From CAVVFX01 sp963747535 (lineage in GTDB: Bacteria; Acidobacteriota; Terriglobia; Bryobacterales; Bryobacteraceae), in contig CAVVFX010000023.1 of assembly GCA_963747535.1 (NCBI GenBank), positions 434,001 through 498,000 on the forward strand: a stretch of 64,000 bases of DNA. The letters run 5' to 3'. A program made the translations under genes and the position numbers. Positions 8,776 through 15,617 of the stretch are shown one piece after another (the first letter of the stretch is position 1; each line of letters begins with the position of its first letter). The notes beneath the pieces were generated by a model. It saw only the letters and a list, made by a program, of their open reading frames with translations. It did no database searches and had not been told where the DNA came from.

Positions 8776-8970
8776 ATGTTCAATGCAACCATAAACGATG
8801 AAGGTATGCCAGCAGGAAGTCAATTGCGATTGCCCCTACAGGCCGCGCCAGTGAACCGGGCGGCTTTAGCCTCAACTTTGTCAGCCGAATCAGGCATCCA
8901 ACCCTCGTTCGAAATCGAGTCGTTTTTGGCTGGTTTGGGGCTTGGCAGCATTATCGCTGTTCTTAGTTAG
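8776..8970 (+). CDS. Putative RiPP precursor peptide 4 (hydrophobic core)
   Basis: A 64-aa peptide with a strong GGAAGGAG site. The leader box LRLPLQAAPVNRAALAS is the closest in the array to the PatE leader type (LPQQGQPVIR). The recognition site is the variant SGIQPS. The predicted core FEIESFLAGLGLGSIIAVLS is hydrophobic and lacks Cys, resembling peptide 3. A 116-bp gap, the largest in the array, separates it from peptide 3. Confidence 0.8.
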   Translation: MFNATINDEGMPAGSQLRLPLQAAPVNRAALASTLSAESGIQPSFEIESFLAGLGLGSIIAVLS

Positions 8971-8999
8971 AAAGGCTGGACGTGGGAAGAGGGACATAA

Positions 9000-9248
9000 A
9001 TGGAATTAGCAGGACCGCCAACCCAATCCGCGCCGGTCGACAGGAAAAAACTTCTCTCGATCTTTATGGTCAGGTATCCAGTGGGAGAGACTTCTGCCGG
9101 TAAGAGCGAATTCTTAAGAGTGGTCAGTGGGCCCGAAGCGAATGACAAGGCTTATTTCTCGCGTTGGGTGAATCCGAGCCTTGGGATCTGCAGGATGCTT
9201 TCGTCTTACGCTGTGGGGCCGTGCTTCCGAACCGGCGGCTTGTTCTGA
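9000..9248 (+). CDS. Degenerate or divergent precursor-like peptide 5
   Basis: An 82-aa ORF with GGGAAGAGGG upstream. It begins MELAGPPTQSAPVDRKKLL, which keeps P-x-Q-x-A-P-V-x-R of the leader box, but no GVEP-type site follows. The C-terminus ends GICRMLSSYAVGPCFRTGG.., with two Cys. It could be a divergent member or one whose recognition region was lost to mutation. It sits in register with the array (29 bp after peptide 4, 48 bp before peptide 6). Confidence 0.45.
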   Translation: MELAGPPTQSAPVDRKKLLSIFMVRYPVGETSAGKSEFLRVVSGPEANDKAYFSRWVNPSLGICRMLSSYAVGPCFRTGGLF

Positions 9249-9296
9249 GACGGGCCGCGAGTCATTAAAGATTGCAAGCGAAAGGATAACGATCCA

Positions 9297-9485
9297 ATGC
9301 AGAATATTTGCACCAAAGACGAAACCTTGAGCCAGGCGTCGCGGTTGCACCTCCCGATGCAGGTAGAGGGGGTCAATAGGGGGCTACTCGCAACCGGCGC
9401 GACCGCGGGCGTCGAGGGTATAGAGCCGCAGATACACATTCAATGTGATGAGTTCGGCGGCAATTGTCAAATTGTTCCTCGCTAG
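9297..9485 (+). CDS. Putative RiPP precursor peptide 6 (two-Cys core)
   Basis: A 62-aa peptide preceded by GCGAAAGGAT. The leader has SRLHLPMQVEGVNRGLL, then EGIEPQ. The predicted core is IHIQCDEFGGNCQIVPR with a C-x6-C loop. The core is acidic in the loop and basic at the end, unlike peptides 2, 7 and 8, while the leader is conserved. Confidence 0.78.
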   Translation: MQNICTKDETLSQASRLHLPMQVEGVNRGLLATGATAGVEGIEPQIHIQCDEFGGNCQIVPR

Positions 9486-9502
9486 AAAGGAGATTGACGC
9501 GA

Positions 9503-9691
9503 ATGCGAGACAAAGATAAACAGGATGAAATCGTAGCGTTGGGAGTCGAGTTGCGGCAGCCTCCACAGGTAGGGCCGATCTGCAGAGCGCCGTTCGCCAG
9601 CAGCACGACCATCGGCACAACGGGAGTAGAACCGCAAATCGGAGTCATAGACCTCCTGAAATGCGGCAAGAATGGATGCCATGCTGCTTAG
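9503..9691 (+). CDS. Putative RiPP precursor peptide 7 (two-Cys core)
   Basis: A 62-aa peptide. The open frame runs back to 9464, but AGAAAGGAG lies before the ATG at 9503, and the family layout fits that start. The leader box is LRQPPQVGPICRAPFA, then TGVEPQ. The predicted core IGVIDLLKCGKNGCHAA has a C-x4-C loop. The leader DNA is nearly identical to that of peptide 8, pointing to a recent duplication. Confidence 0.78.
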   Translation: MRDKDKQDEIVALGVELRQPPQVGPICRAPFASSTTIGTTGVEPQIGVIDLLKCGKNGCHAA

Positions 9692-9721
9692 GTCAAAAGT
9701 TAGACGGGATGAGATGATCAA

Positions 9722-9904
9722 ATGAAAAGCATTGCCATTCAGGATGAAGTCACAATTGTGGGATCTCCATTGCGGCAGCCTCCGCAGGTGCGGCCGGTCT
9801 GTAGAGCGCCGTTCGCCGATGGACCGGCCACCGAAGCAGCGGGCGTAGAGCCGCAGCGTCTTCTCATATGCCCCTATGAAGGCGAATGTTTCATCCCCCA
9901 TTAG
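9722..9904 (+). CDS. Putative RiPP precursor peptide 8 (two-Cys core)
   Basis: A 60-aa peptide with GGGATGAG upstream. The leader box is LRQPPQVRPVCRAPFA and the site AGVEPQ. The predicted core RLLICPYEGECFIPH has a C-x5-C loop. It is the last recognisable precursor of the array and the closest relative of peptide 7: the leader is shared and the core is not. Confidence 0.8.
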   Translation: MKSIAIQDEVTIVGSPLRQPPQVRPVCRAPFADGPATEAAGVEPQRLLICPYEGECFIPH

Positions 9905-9929
9905 ACCAGCTCGATATTTCTGGAGGTGA

Positions 9930-10178
9930 GTGTTGACCGTAGCGAATAAAGCGCCTAAGAACCAGTTCACGATTTCGATTGACGTGGAACTGCCCCCCGC
10001 AGCCGTACAAAATATCGTGCAGGCGGTCCAAAAGGCCGTATTAAACGAAATTGCCGGCGCGAAACTGAAGACCCCCATCGCCATAGACTTCCTCGCGGGC
10101 GGGACTGCTGCTTCGCCAGCGATCTTTGGGATACCTACCGGTACGCAGGGCATCGCTATCAGAACTGCGGAAGAATGA
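9930..10178 (+). CDS. Hypothetical 82-aa protein in the peptide cluster
   Basis: Not recognised. A perfect GGAGG at 9922-9926 favours TTG at 9933 (spacing 6) over GTG at 9930 (spacing 3). The protein has an amphipathic stretch (PPAAVQNIVQAVQKAVLNEI) and a Gly/Ala-rich C-terminal half, has no Cys, and lacks both the leader box and the GVEP site, so it is not another precursor. Its place after the array and before the Cys-rich gene suggests an accessory or immunity role, comparable only in position and size to the small PatB/PatC proteins of cyanobactin clusters. Confidence 0.6.
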   Translation: MLTVANKAPKNQFTISIDVELPPAAVQNIVQAVQKAVLNEIAGAKLKTPIAIDFLAGGTAASPAIFGIPTGTQGIAIRTAEE

Positions 10179-10205
10179 CCGCTCTTTACGGAGGGGAAAC
10201 GTAGG

Positions 10206-10610
10206 ATGGCCCGGATGTGTCCCAGCGGACGCTGCAAGGAGGGGGCTGTCCTGCTCGGTATCGTGGGTAGCAGCGGTGTCCTCGGCTATGTCGCGCCGGT
10301 CATGCCGATTGATGCCGACTTTGTTGCCCAAGCCCGGCGTGGAGGCAATCCCGAGTCTAGTTTTCGCTTCGCTGAACCTTGCGTGGAGTACCAATGTGCT
10401 CAGTGGAATGCTTCGCGTTGCGGCGTCATCGATCAAGTGCTTCAGTCGCCCGACGGGGAGCGGATCGTGCGAGAGGCGTCTGCACCGCTACCTTCATGTG
10501 TGATTCGAAGCACGTGCCGCTGGTTTGCCCAAGTGGGAACACAGGCTTGTACGGTTTGCCCCTACGTTGTCCACACCCCCGCGCGACCCAGGTGTTGCCC
10601 GGATGTTTGA
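10206..10610 (+). CDS. Cys-rich 134-aa protein of unknown function
   Basis: Starts at an ATG preceded by ACGGAGGGG. It has 11 cysteines, at about residues 5, 10, 59, 64, 72, 98, 104, 115, 118, 130 and 131, in spaced pairs (CPSGRC, C.EYQC, CTVCP). This spacing suggests bound metal or an Fe-S cluster rather than secretion, as there is no signal peptide. The central FRFAEPCVEYQCAQW and CRWFAQ blocks look like a conserved family, but I cannot name it. As the last gene on the strand it may supply redox or processing chemistry to the peptides, which is only inferred. Confidence 0.6.
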   Translation: MARMCPSGRCKEGAVLLGIVGSSGVLGYVAPVMPIDADFVAQARRGGNPESSFRFAEPCVEYQCAQWNASRCGVIDQVLQSPDGERIVREASAPLPSCVIRSTCRWFAQVGTQACTVCPYVVHTPARPRCCPDV

Positions 10611-10785
10611 GACACGGCACTCGAACTTCACCCGCGGCCCAGACGGCAAGGAGGCGCTGTAGGACGTCCTTTTTCATTTGGAGTCCGAGATCGTGGCGCG
10701 GAGTACCGGTCCCGCGGTCGTCCTGCCACGCAAGCATACCTGACAGACGAAACTGCCTGCCCCACCAGTTGATGCGGAGGACAGA

Positions 10786-12672
10786 CTAAAGTCTGCCCCA
10801 CAAGGCGCTGAAGACTTTGCGGCTGGCCTCCGCTTCGGCGGTCTTGCCTTCGCTCGCCTGTACGTCGGCCCGAGTATCAAAGATTTTGGGAACCGCGAGC
10901 GAGAGGAATTCCCGGATGGATTGAGGATCAAGTATCGGGAAGAGCCGGACATACGGTTCAGCATCATGGGGATGCTTTAATTCCACCAGAATCTGACCGT
11001 AGATTACCGGGGTGATGGAATCGTCGGATGACGAACCGTCGACCAGTTGCTTCCACAGCGGAGCAGCGGCATCCCACTGGTGAGATAAATATGCGGCGTA
11101 GGCCAGCGCCACCGGCTTCAGTTGCGCCAACTGCGGGGCCCGGAACATGCGATCGGCAAGAACCGACCACTGGGCAGGAGTATGGACGTTCTCCGAGGCA
11201 AAGCGCACGATCAAAGTGGCCGCAGAAGGAGCGCCAGTCTTCAGCGCGTCATCGGACTCGCGCAAGGCGCGGTCACGGTTTCCGAGTTGCAGGTCCCAAA
11301 TAGCCATCTGGGTCAACACTATCGCTTTCCTTTGAGGAGCCTGGAACTCAGGCTGAGACCCGGAGGCGAGGTTGGCGAGAGCCGCGAGAGCCTGGGCGTG
11401 TCTGCCGGAAATGAAAAGCCACTCAGCCGACCGGATATCGACTGACGGGTCCTTCGCGGCGCGGCGGGCGGTGACCCAGGCCTGGAATTTCTTGTCCGCA
11501 CCGGGGACATCGCCGGTCATCAGCAAGGCTGCAGCGGTTTTGTACAGATCGGCCGAATTCGAGAACGCCGGGTTCCTGGCGGTCGCCTGCTCGTAGAATC
11601 TTCCGGCGTCAGAGAAGCGGCCAGAGGCAAACGCGACATCACCCTGCGAATCGAGCGGATTGGCGTCGTTGGGAGCCAGTTGCTGATAGGTCCGCAGCGC
11701 GGCCATCGCCCCGTCATAGTCGCCGGCCAACAGCAAGGCGTAGCCAAGCTGATTCCAGACGACGACGCTATTGGGAGTGAGTTGAGTCAGGCGCCGGTAG
11801 CCCGCGATGGCAGCCGGATATTGTCGCGCCCCGAAGTTACGGTCGGCGATGGCGCTGAGGGTCGCGGGATCGTCGGGAGTCAGACGGCCCAGTTCGTTCA
11901 TGGCCGCGAGAATCGCGACACGGTCGCCTGACAGTTCTACCGTGGCGAGTTTCAGGCGCGCACGGTCGAGGGGGTTGAAGCGATCGGCGTGCTGGCGGGC
12001 GTCGCCGAGGATTTGAGCCGCGCCCGCACGATCGCCATGCGCGGCGGTGGTGGAGGCCCAGGCAAGCCAGGCGGACGCGAATTGAGGATCGGCTTGGACA
12101 GCGTGAGAGTAATCCCCGGTGACCTTCGCGTAGTCGGTCTCTTCGAGGGCGCGGGCCCAGGCGGCGATCGCGTCGTTATTGCTGGTTTCGAAGGGCGTGA
12201 CCTGCGGAGAAAAGTGTCGGGCCACGGCATCGGCCAGAGAATACAGACCGTTCGCATCAGGCGACGCGAGGGTGAAGTTCTCGACCGTCTTATTGTTCGC
12301 TGGATCGCGTTCGGTGACGTCGACCATCAGACGGTTCCCGACGCGGGAGATCTGGCCGATCACGATACGGGTGGCTCCCCCTGCGATCGCAGCAGTGCGC
12401 TCGGCAGACTCACCGGGCACGCCGGGAGCCCTTTGTTGTGCGAGGGGACTGGCGTGCAGCGCGGCGCCGGAGAGTACGGCGATCTTACCGCCTGCAAGCT
12501 CATGTGAGACGATCTCGCTGGCGGCGCGTCCCATCCAGTCGAGGGACGCGTCGGACGTCAGATTCTCAAAGCGGAGCACCGCGATGCGTGCGGGACCGGC
12601 GGACTGAGGGCGGGAACAACCCGCCAGGAGAAGGAAAAGACAGACGGAAGTCTGTCTCACATTACAATACAC
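10786..12672 (-). CDS. Lipoprotein with TolB-like N-terminal domain and TPR repeats
   Basis: A 628-aa protein. The N-terminus CLFLLLAGC is a lipoprotein signal with Cys at the +1 position, so it is probably membrane-anchored. Residues ~30-150 (ARIAVLRFENLTSD.SLDWMGRAASEIV) resemble the TolB-like domain common in bacterial adenylate-cyclase/TPR proteins. The rest is a run of TPR units such as AIAGYRRLTQLTPNSVVVWNQLGYALLLAGDY (quoted in part), predicting a helical scaffold. Start is GTG 12672 or GTG 12660; the former overlaps the upstream TPR gene by 11 bp. The role is unknown. Confidence 0.75.
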   Translation of the reverse strand: MYCNVRQTSVCLFLLLAGCSRPQSAGPARIAVLRFENLTSDASLDWMGRAASEIVSHELAGGKIAVLSGAALHASPLAQQRAPGVPGESAERTAAIAGGATRIVIGQISRVGNRLMVDVTERDPANNKTVENFTLASPDANGLYSLADAVARHFSPQVTPFETSNNDAIAAWARALEETDYAKVTGDYSHAVQADPQFASAWLAWASTTAAHGDRAGAAQILGDARQHADRFNPLDRARLKLATVELSGDRVAILAAMNELGRLTPDDPATLSAIADRNFGARQYPAAIAGYRRLTQLTPNSVVVWNQLGYALLLAGDYDGAMAALRTYQQLAPNDANPLDSQGDVAFASGRFSDAGRFYEQATARNPAFSNSADLYKTAAALLMTGDVPGADKKFQAWVTARRAAKDPSVDIRSAEWLFISGRHAQALAALANLASGSQPEFQAPQRKAIVLTQMAIWDLQLGNRDRALRESDDALKTGAPSAATLIVRFASENVHTPAQWSVLADRMFRAPQLAQLKPVALAYAAYLSHQWDAAAPLWKQLVDGSSSDDSITPVIYGQILVELKHPHDAEPYVRLFPILDPQSIREFLSLAVPKIFDTRADVQASEGKTAEAEASRKVFSALWGRL

Positions 12673-13465
12673 GAGGTTCCAGGATCATGAGGTCTTTAAA
12701 CTCTTGGGTAGCGCGGAGTGCGTCGAATTCGGGCTCTTCCATGAAGAGCTTGCGGTCCTTGAAGCCTTCTTCCAGAGATTTACGGATATACAGCAGGGCG
12801 CGTTCGTTCTGGCCGGCCTTGGCATACATGCGGGCGAGATAGTAGTGGAACTTGGCGAACTCTGCCACGCTGCGTTCCTGCAGGGTGGTGCCGAAGGTGC
12901 TATGGTTTTCGAAAACATCGGGATCGAGCTTCACTGCGGTCTGGTAGGCGAGGGCCGCGCTCTTATAGTCCTTGCGGGCGAAAAACGCTGTGCCCAGATT
13001 GCTATAGTAGGAAGCCGTATCCGGCTTGAGCTTCAGGGCCGCGCGGTAGCGATTGATGGCGGAACGATACCTCTTCTGAGCGTACTCGATGGTGCCCAGG
13101 TTATTGACCGCTTCGGAGTACTTAGGATCCAGTTTGAGTGCATGCTGGTAATTCTTCTTCGCTGTATTCAGTTCCAGAAGCTGATGATAACCGATTCCGA
13201 TCTTGTTCCAGATCACGGCGGAATCGGCCGGCCCCTGACGATACGCATCGATGGCATCGCGGTACATTTTGCGAGCCATGTAGACATCGCCACGAGCCTC
13301 GGGTGAAAGTTCGGTCTTTACTTCGGGTTGGGCGGACTTAGAGAGGCGTGTCGCGTCGAGTAGTGTTGACTGGCAAACGGCGAGGGCCGGGCTGAGCAGC
13401 ACCGGCGCGAGGAATCTTACTAGGGTCGACGTGTGCACACCGTGGGTGAGTGATTTGGAAACCAT
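12662..13465 (-). CDS. Secreted TPR-repeat protein
   Basis: A 267-aa protein starting at the ATG at 13465, which has AGAGGAGG upstream; an earlier in-frame start lies inside that site. Residues ~1-35 look like a signal peptide ending in ALAVCQ. At least four TPR units follow (AVNNLGTIEYAQKRYRSAIN, YYSNLGTAFFARKDYKSAAL and others), with a C-terminal block ..ALRATQEFKDLMIL common in acidobacterial TPR proteins. It overlaps the next gene by 11 bp, so the two TPR genes form an operon. Confidence 0.75.
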   Translation of the reverse strand: MVSKSLTHGVHTSTLVRFLAPVLLSPALAVCQSTLLDATRLSKSAQPEVKTELSPEARGDVYMARKMYRDAIDAYRQGPADSAVIWNKIGIGYHQLLELNTAKKNYQHALKLDPKYSEAVNNLGTIEYAQKRYRSAINRYRAALKLKPDTASYYSNLGTAFFARKDYKSAALAYQTAVKLDPDVFENHSTFGTTLQERSVAEFAKFHYYLARMYAKAGQNERALLYIRKSLEEGFKDRKLFMEEPEFDALRATQEFKDLMILEPRVL

Positions 13466-13873
13466 GCTGGCCTCCTCTGGCACTATTCTAATACCATTTT
13501 GTCGAATGTGAGACAGACTTTAGTTTCGACCTCCAGGGCGAAACTTGCGCGACTTCCACGCAATGCCGGCTCCACCTAACGCGGATAGCATGCAGGAAGT
13601 CAGTACCTCTAGTGTGGTATCCGCAGCCCCCCTCCACGAGTTAGCCAGGAGTTACTGCATTTTGTGATGTATTCGTTTCTTCAATAGCGCACATTATCGT
13701 TAGGAGGCGTGCCTTAGGATGCGAAGCCGAGTCGATCCAAGCCGCTTCGAGGTTCGACAGCCCCGGTTGTATCAGATCACCCGGCAGTAGGGGCTGATCG
13801 AAGAGCTGACTTTTGAGATTGAAACGGAACTGAAAATGAAAGAGAGCATGTTGATCAGGGCCGGGAGGCAAGT
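13466..13873. other. Intergenic region, no gene recognised
   Basis: About 400 bp between the TPR operon and the VOC gene. It starts with a GAGACAGACTTTAGTTTC stretch related to the small AGACAGAC..GTCTGTCT palindrome near 12650. ORFs on both strands are short and lack recognisable products. The 3' 100 bp are AT-richer and probably hold the VOC promoter. Confidence 0.4.
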
Positions 13874-14563
13874 ATGAGCACCATCGAAGTCCTCAGTGAG
13901 GACGCGACCAGGGACGCCAGCGTCGTGCGAGTTGATACAAAGCTTGAGATAGTCGTCATCCCCGTCTCGGATATCGACCGGGCGAAGGAGTTCTACGGGA
14001 GGCTCGGGTGGCGGCTCGACGCCGACTACGACAACGGTGCCGACTTCCGCGTGATCCAGTTCACGCCGCCAGGCTCGGGTTGCTCGGTCATCTTCGGCAG
14101 GAACGTCACTGCGGCAGCGCCCGGCTCCGCCCAGGGCCTGTACCTGATCGTCTCCGACATCGCGGCCGCCCGCAAAGAGTTGCTTGATCGCGGGGTCGCG
14201 ATCAGCGAGGCGTTCCACGACGCCGGCGGCGTGTACGCCGGCCCGGACCAGCCCTACCTGTTTGGGCGGCTCCGCATCAGCGGTCCGGATCCCGAGCATC
14301 GCAGCTACCGCACGTTCGCCTCGTTCAGCGATCCCGACGGCAACGGCTGGCTGTTGCAGGAAATCACCACCAGGCTTCCCGGGCGCATCGACTCTGCCGC
14401 GACTTCATTCAGCTCCGCCAGCGACCTGGCGAGCGCGCTCAAACGTGCGGCGGCCGCCCACGGCGAGCACGAGAAACGCACCGGGCAGCGCGACGAGAAC
14501 TGGCCCGACTGGTACGCCGCGCACATGGTGGCGGAGCGGTCCGGCGGAAAGCTGCCGGAATGA
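13874..14563 (+). CDS. VOC-superfamily (glyoxalase/bleomycin-resistance-like) protein
   Basis: A 229-aa protein with a strong GGGAGG site. Residues ~20-175 form a glyoxalase/VOC module with the typical openings EIVVIPVSDIDRAKEFYGRL and FSDPDGNGWLLQEI. A C-terminal extension (~185-229) carries HGEHEKRTGQ and ENWPDWYAAHM, a block often seen as a separate small domain in actinobacterial VOC proteins. The substrate is unknown. It is followed by an SDR gene 118 bp downstream on the same strand, so the two may share a role. The pair could be horizontally acquired, as no neighbour is related. Confidence 0.8.
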   Translation: MSTIEVLSEDATRDASVVRVDTKLEIVVIPVSDIDRAKEFYGRLGWRLDADYDNGADFRVIQFTPPGSGCSVIFGRNVTAAAPGSAQGLYLIVSDIAAARKELLDRGVAISEAFHDAGGVYAGPDQPYLFGRLRISGPDPEHRSYRTFASFSDPDGNGWLLQEITTRLPGRIDSAATSFSSASDLASALKRAAAAHGEHEKRTGQRDENWPDWYAAHMVAERSGGKLPE

Positions 14564-14681
14564 CGGATGTGGACACGTAGGCGGGGGTTCGGACACGGCC
14601 TCCTGCCCACCTGACCGCTGGCGCAGGAGCGTCACGCCTTAAGATGACAGCCGTAAGTTTGGACAGCAGATCGGAGGAATC

Positions 14682-15440
14682 ATGAGCACCGCAACCACCG
14701 CCTTTCCCAGTCAGCGCGAGCCGGAACTTCTCGGGCAAACCGTCGTGGTGATCGGCGGCAGCGCCGGAATGGGGCTCGAAACGGCCCGGAGAGCAAGCGC
14801 TGAGGGGGCCAAGGTGATCCTCACCGGCCGGGATCCCGAGCGCCTCCAGCGCGCTGCGAGCGAGCTCGGTGCGCTGAGCACGGCGGCCTTCGATGCCACG
14901 GAGCCGGCTCCCCTCGAGCGGTTCTTCCGCGACCTGCCAGCGACGATCGATCACGTGATGGTAACGGCCGGCCGGCCGCACTACGGGCGGCTCATCGACA
15001 TGGACTTTGAGCAGGCGCGCCGCGCCCTCGATGAGCACATCTTGTTGATGGTCCAGGTCGCCCGCAACGCCCGCAATGTGAGGCCGGGAGGCACGCTGCT
15101 GTTCATAGGCGGCATCGGAGGGCGCCGCCCAGGCGTCGGCCGCGGGATCGTGTCGACAATCACTGCCGCACTCCCCGCTCTCACAGCCAACCTGGCGCTC
15201 GAGCTTGCGCCCATCCGGGTCAACCTCATCGCCGCCGGCTTCGTTGACACACCATTGTCGGCATCGCTGCTCGGCGATGAACTCGAAAACCGCCGCAAGC
15301 AGCTTCGCGACACGCTTCCCATCCGGCGCGTCGTCGAACCGGCCGACGTCGCCGCACTAGCCGTACACATCATGATTAACACCGCCCTTACGGGCGCGAC
15401 CTACGACATCGACGGCGGGCAGCAGCTCGTCGCTGTCTAG
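14682..15440 (+). CDS. SDR-family protein lacking the Tyr-Lys catalytic pair
   Basis: A 252-aa Rossmann-fold protein with GGAGG before the ATG. The dinucleotide site GGSAGMGLETARRAS and the LTGRDPERL strand are intact, and the C-terminal DIDGGQQLV is family-typical. The position that normally reads Y-x-x-x-K is VSTITAALPAL, so the catalytic Tyr and Lys are replaced. It may be an atypical SDR or bind without catalysing. It lies directly after the VOC gene. Confidence 0.8.
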   Translation: MSTATTAFPSQREPELLGQTVVVIGGSAGMGLETARRASAEGAKVILTGRDPERLQRAASELGALSTAAFDATEPAPLERFFRDLPATIDHVMVTAGRPHYGRLIDMDFEQARRALDEHILLMVQVARNARNVRPGGTLLFIGGIGGRRPGVGRGIVSTITAALPALTANLALELAPIRVNLIAAGFVDTPLSASLLGDELENRRKQLRDTLPIRRVVEPADVAALAVHIMINTALTGATYDIDGGQQLVAV

Positions 15441-15456
15441 CGAAAAGGATTGGAGC

Positions 15457-15612
15457 GTGTATTCCGGGCGATTACCGGCGACTGCGCGGGTCATTGACGA
15501 CGAGGGGAATTCCGGGGCTGGCGATTCCCTCGAGGAGCTTAGGAAAACGGCCGTCAAGGTCTCCGTCGCCTCGGGCGGTAAGCAGACCTTGACGGTTCAG
15601 ATGTCGAAGTAG
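15457..15612 (+). pseudogene. Possible remnant of a carboxypeptidase-regulatory-domain protein C-terminus
   Basis: A 51-codon frame ends ELRKTAVKVSVASGGKQ.., like the tail of exported acidobacterial carboxypeptidase-regulatory proteins (a charged turn followed by K-V-x-V-A-x-G-G-K-x-x-L). The preceding part is too short for a domain. It could be a gene relic or chance. It lies just before the convergent TonB-dependent receptor. Confidence 0.25.
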
Positions 15613-15617
15613 GCCGC

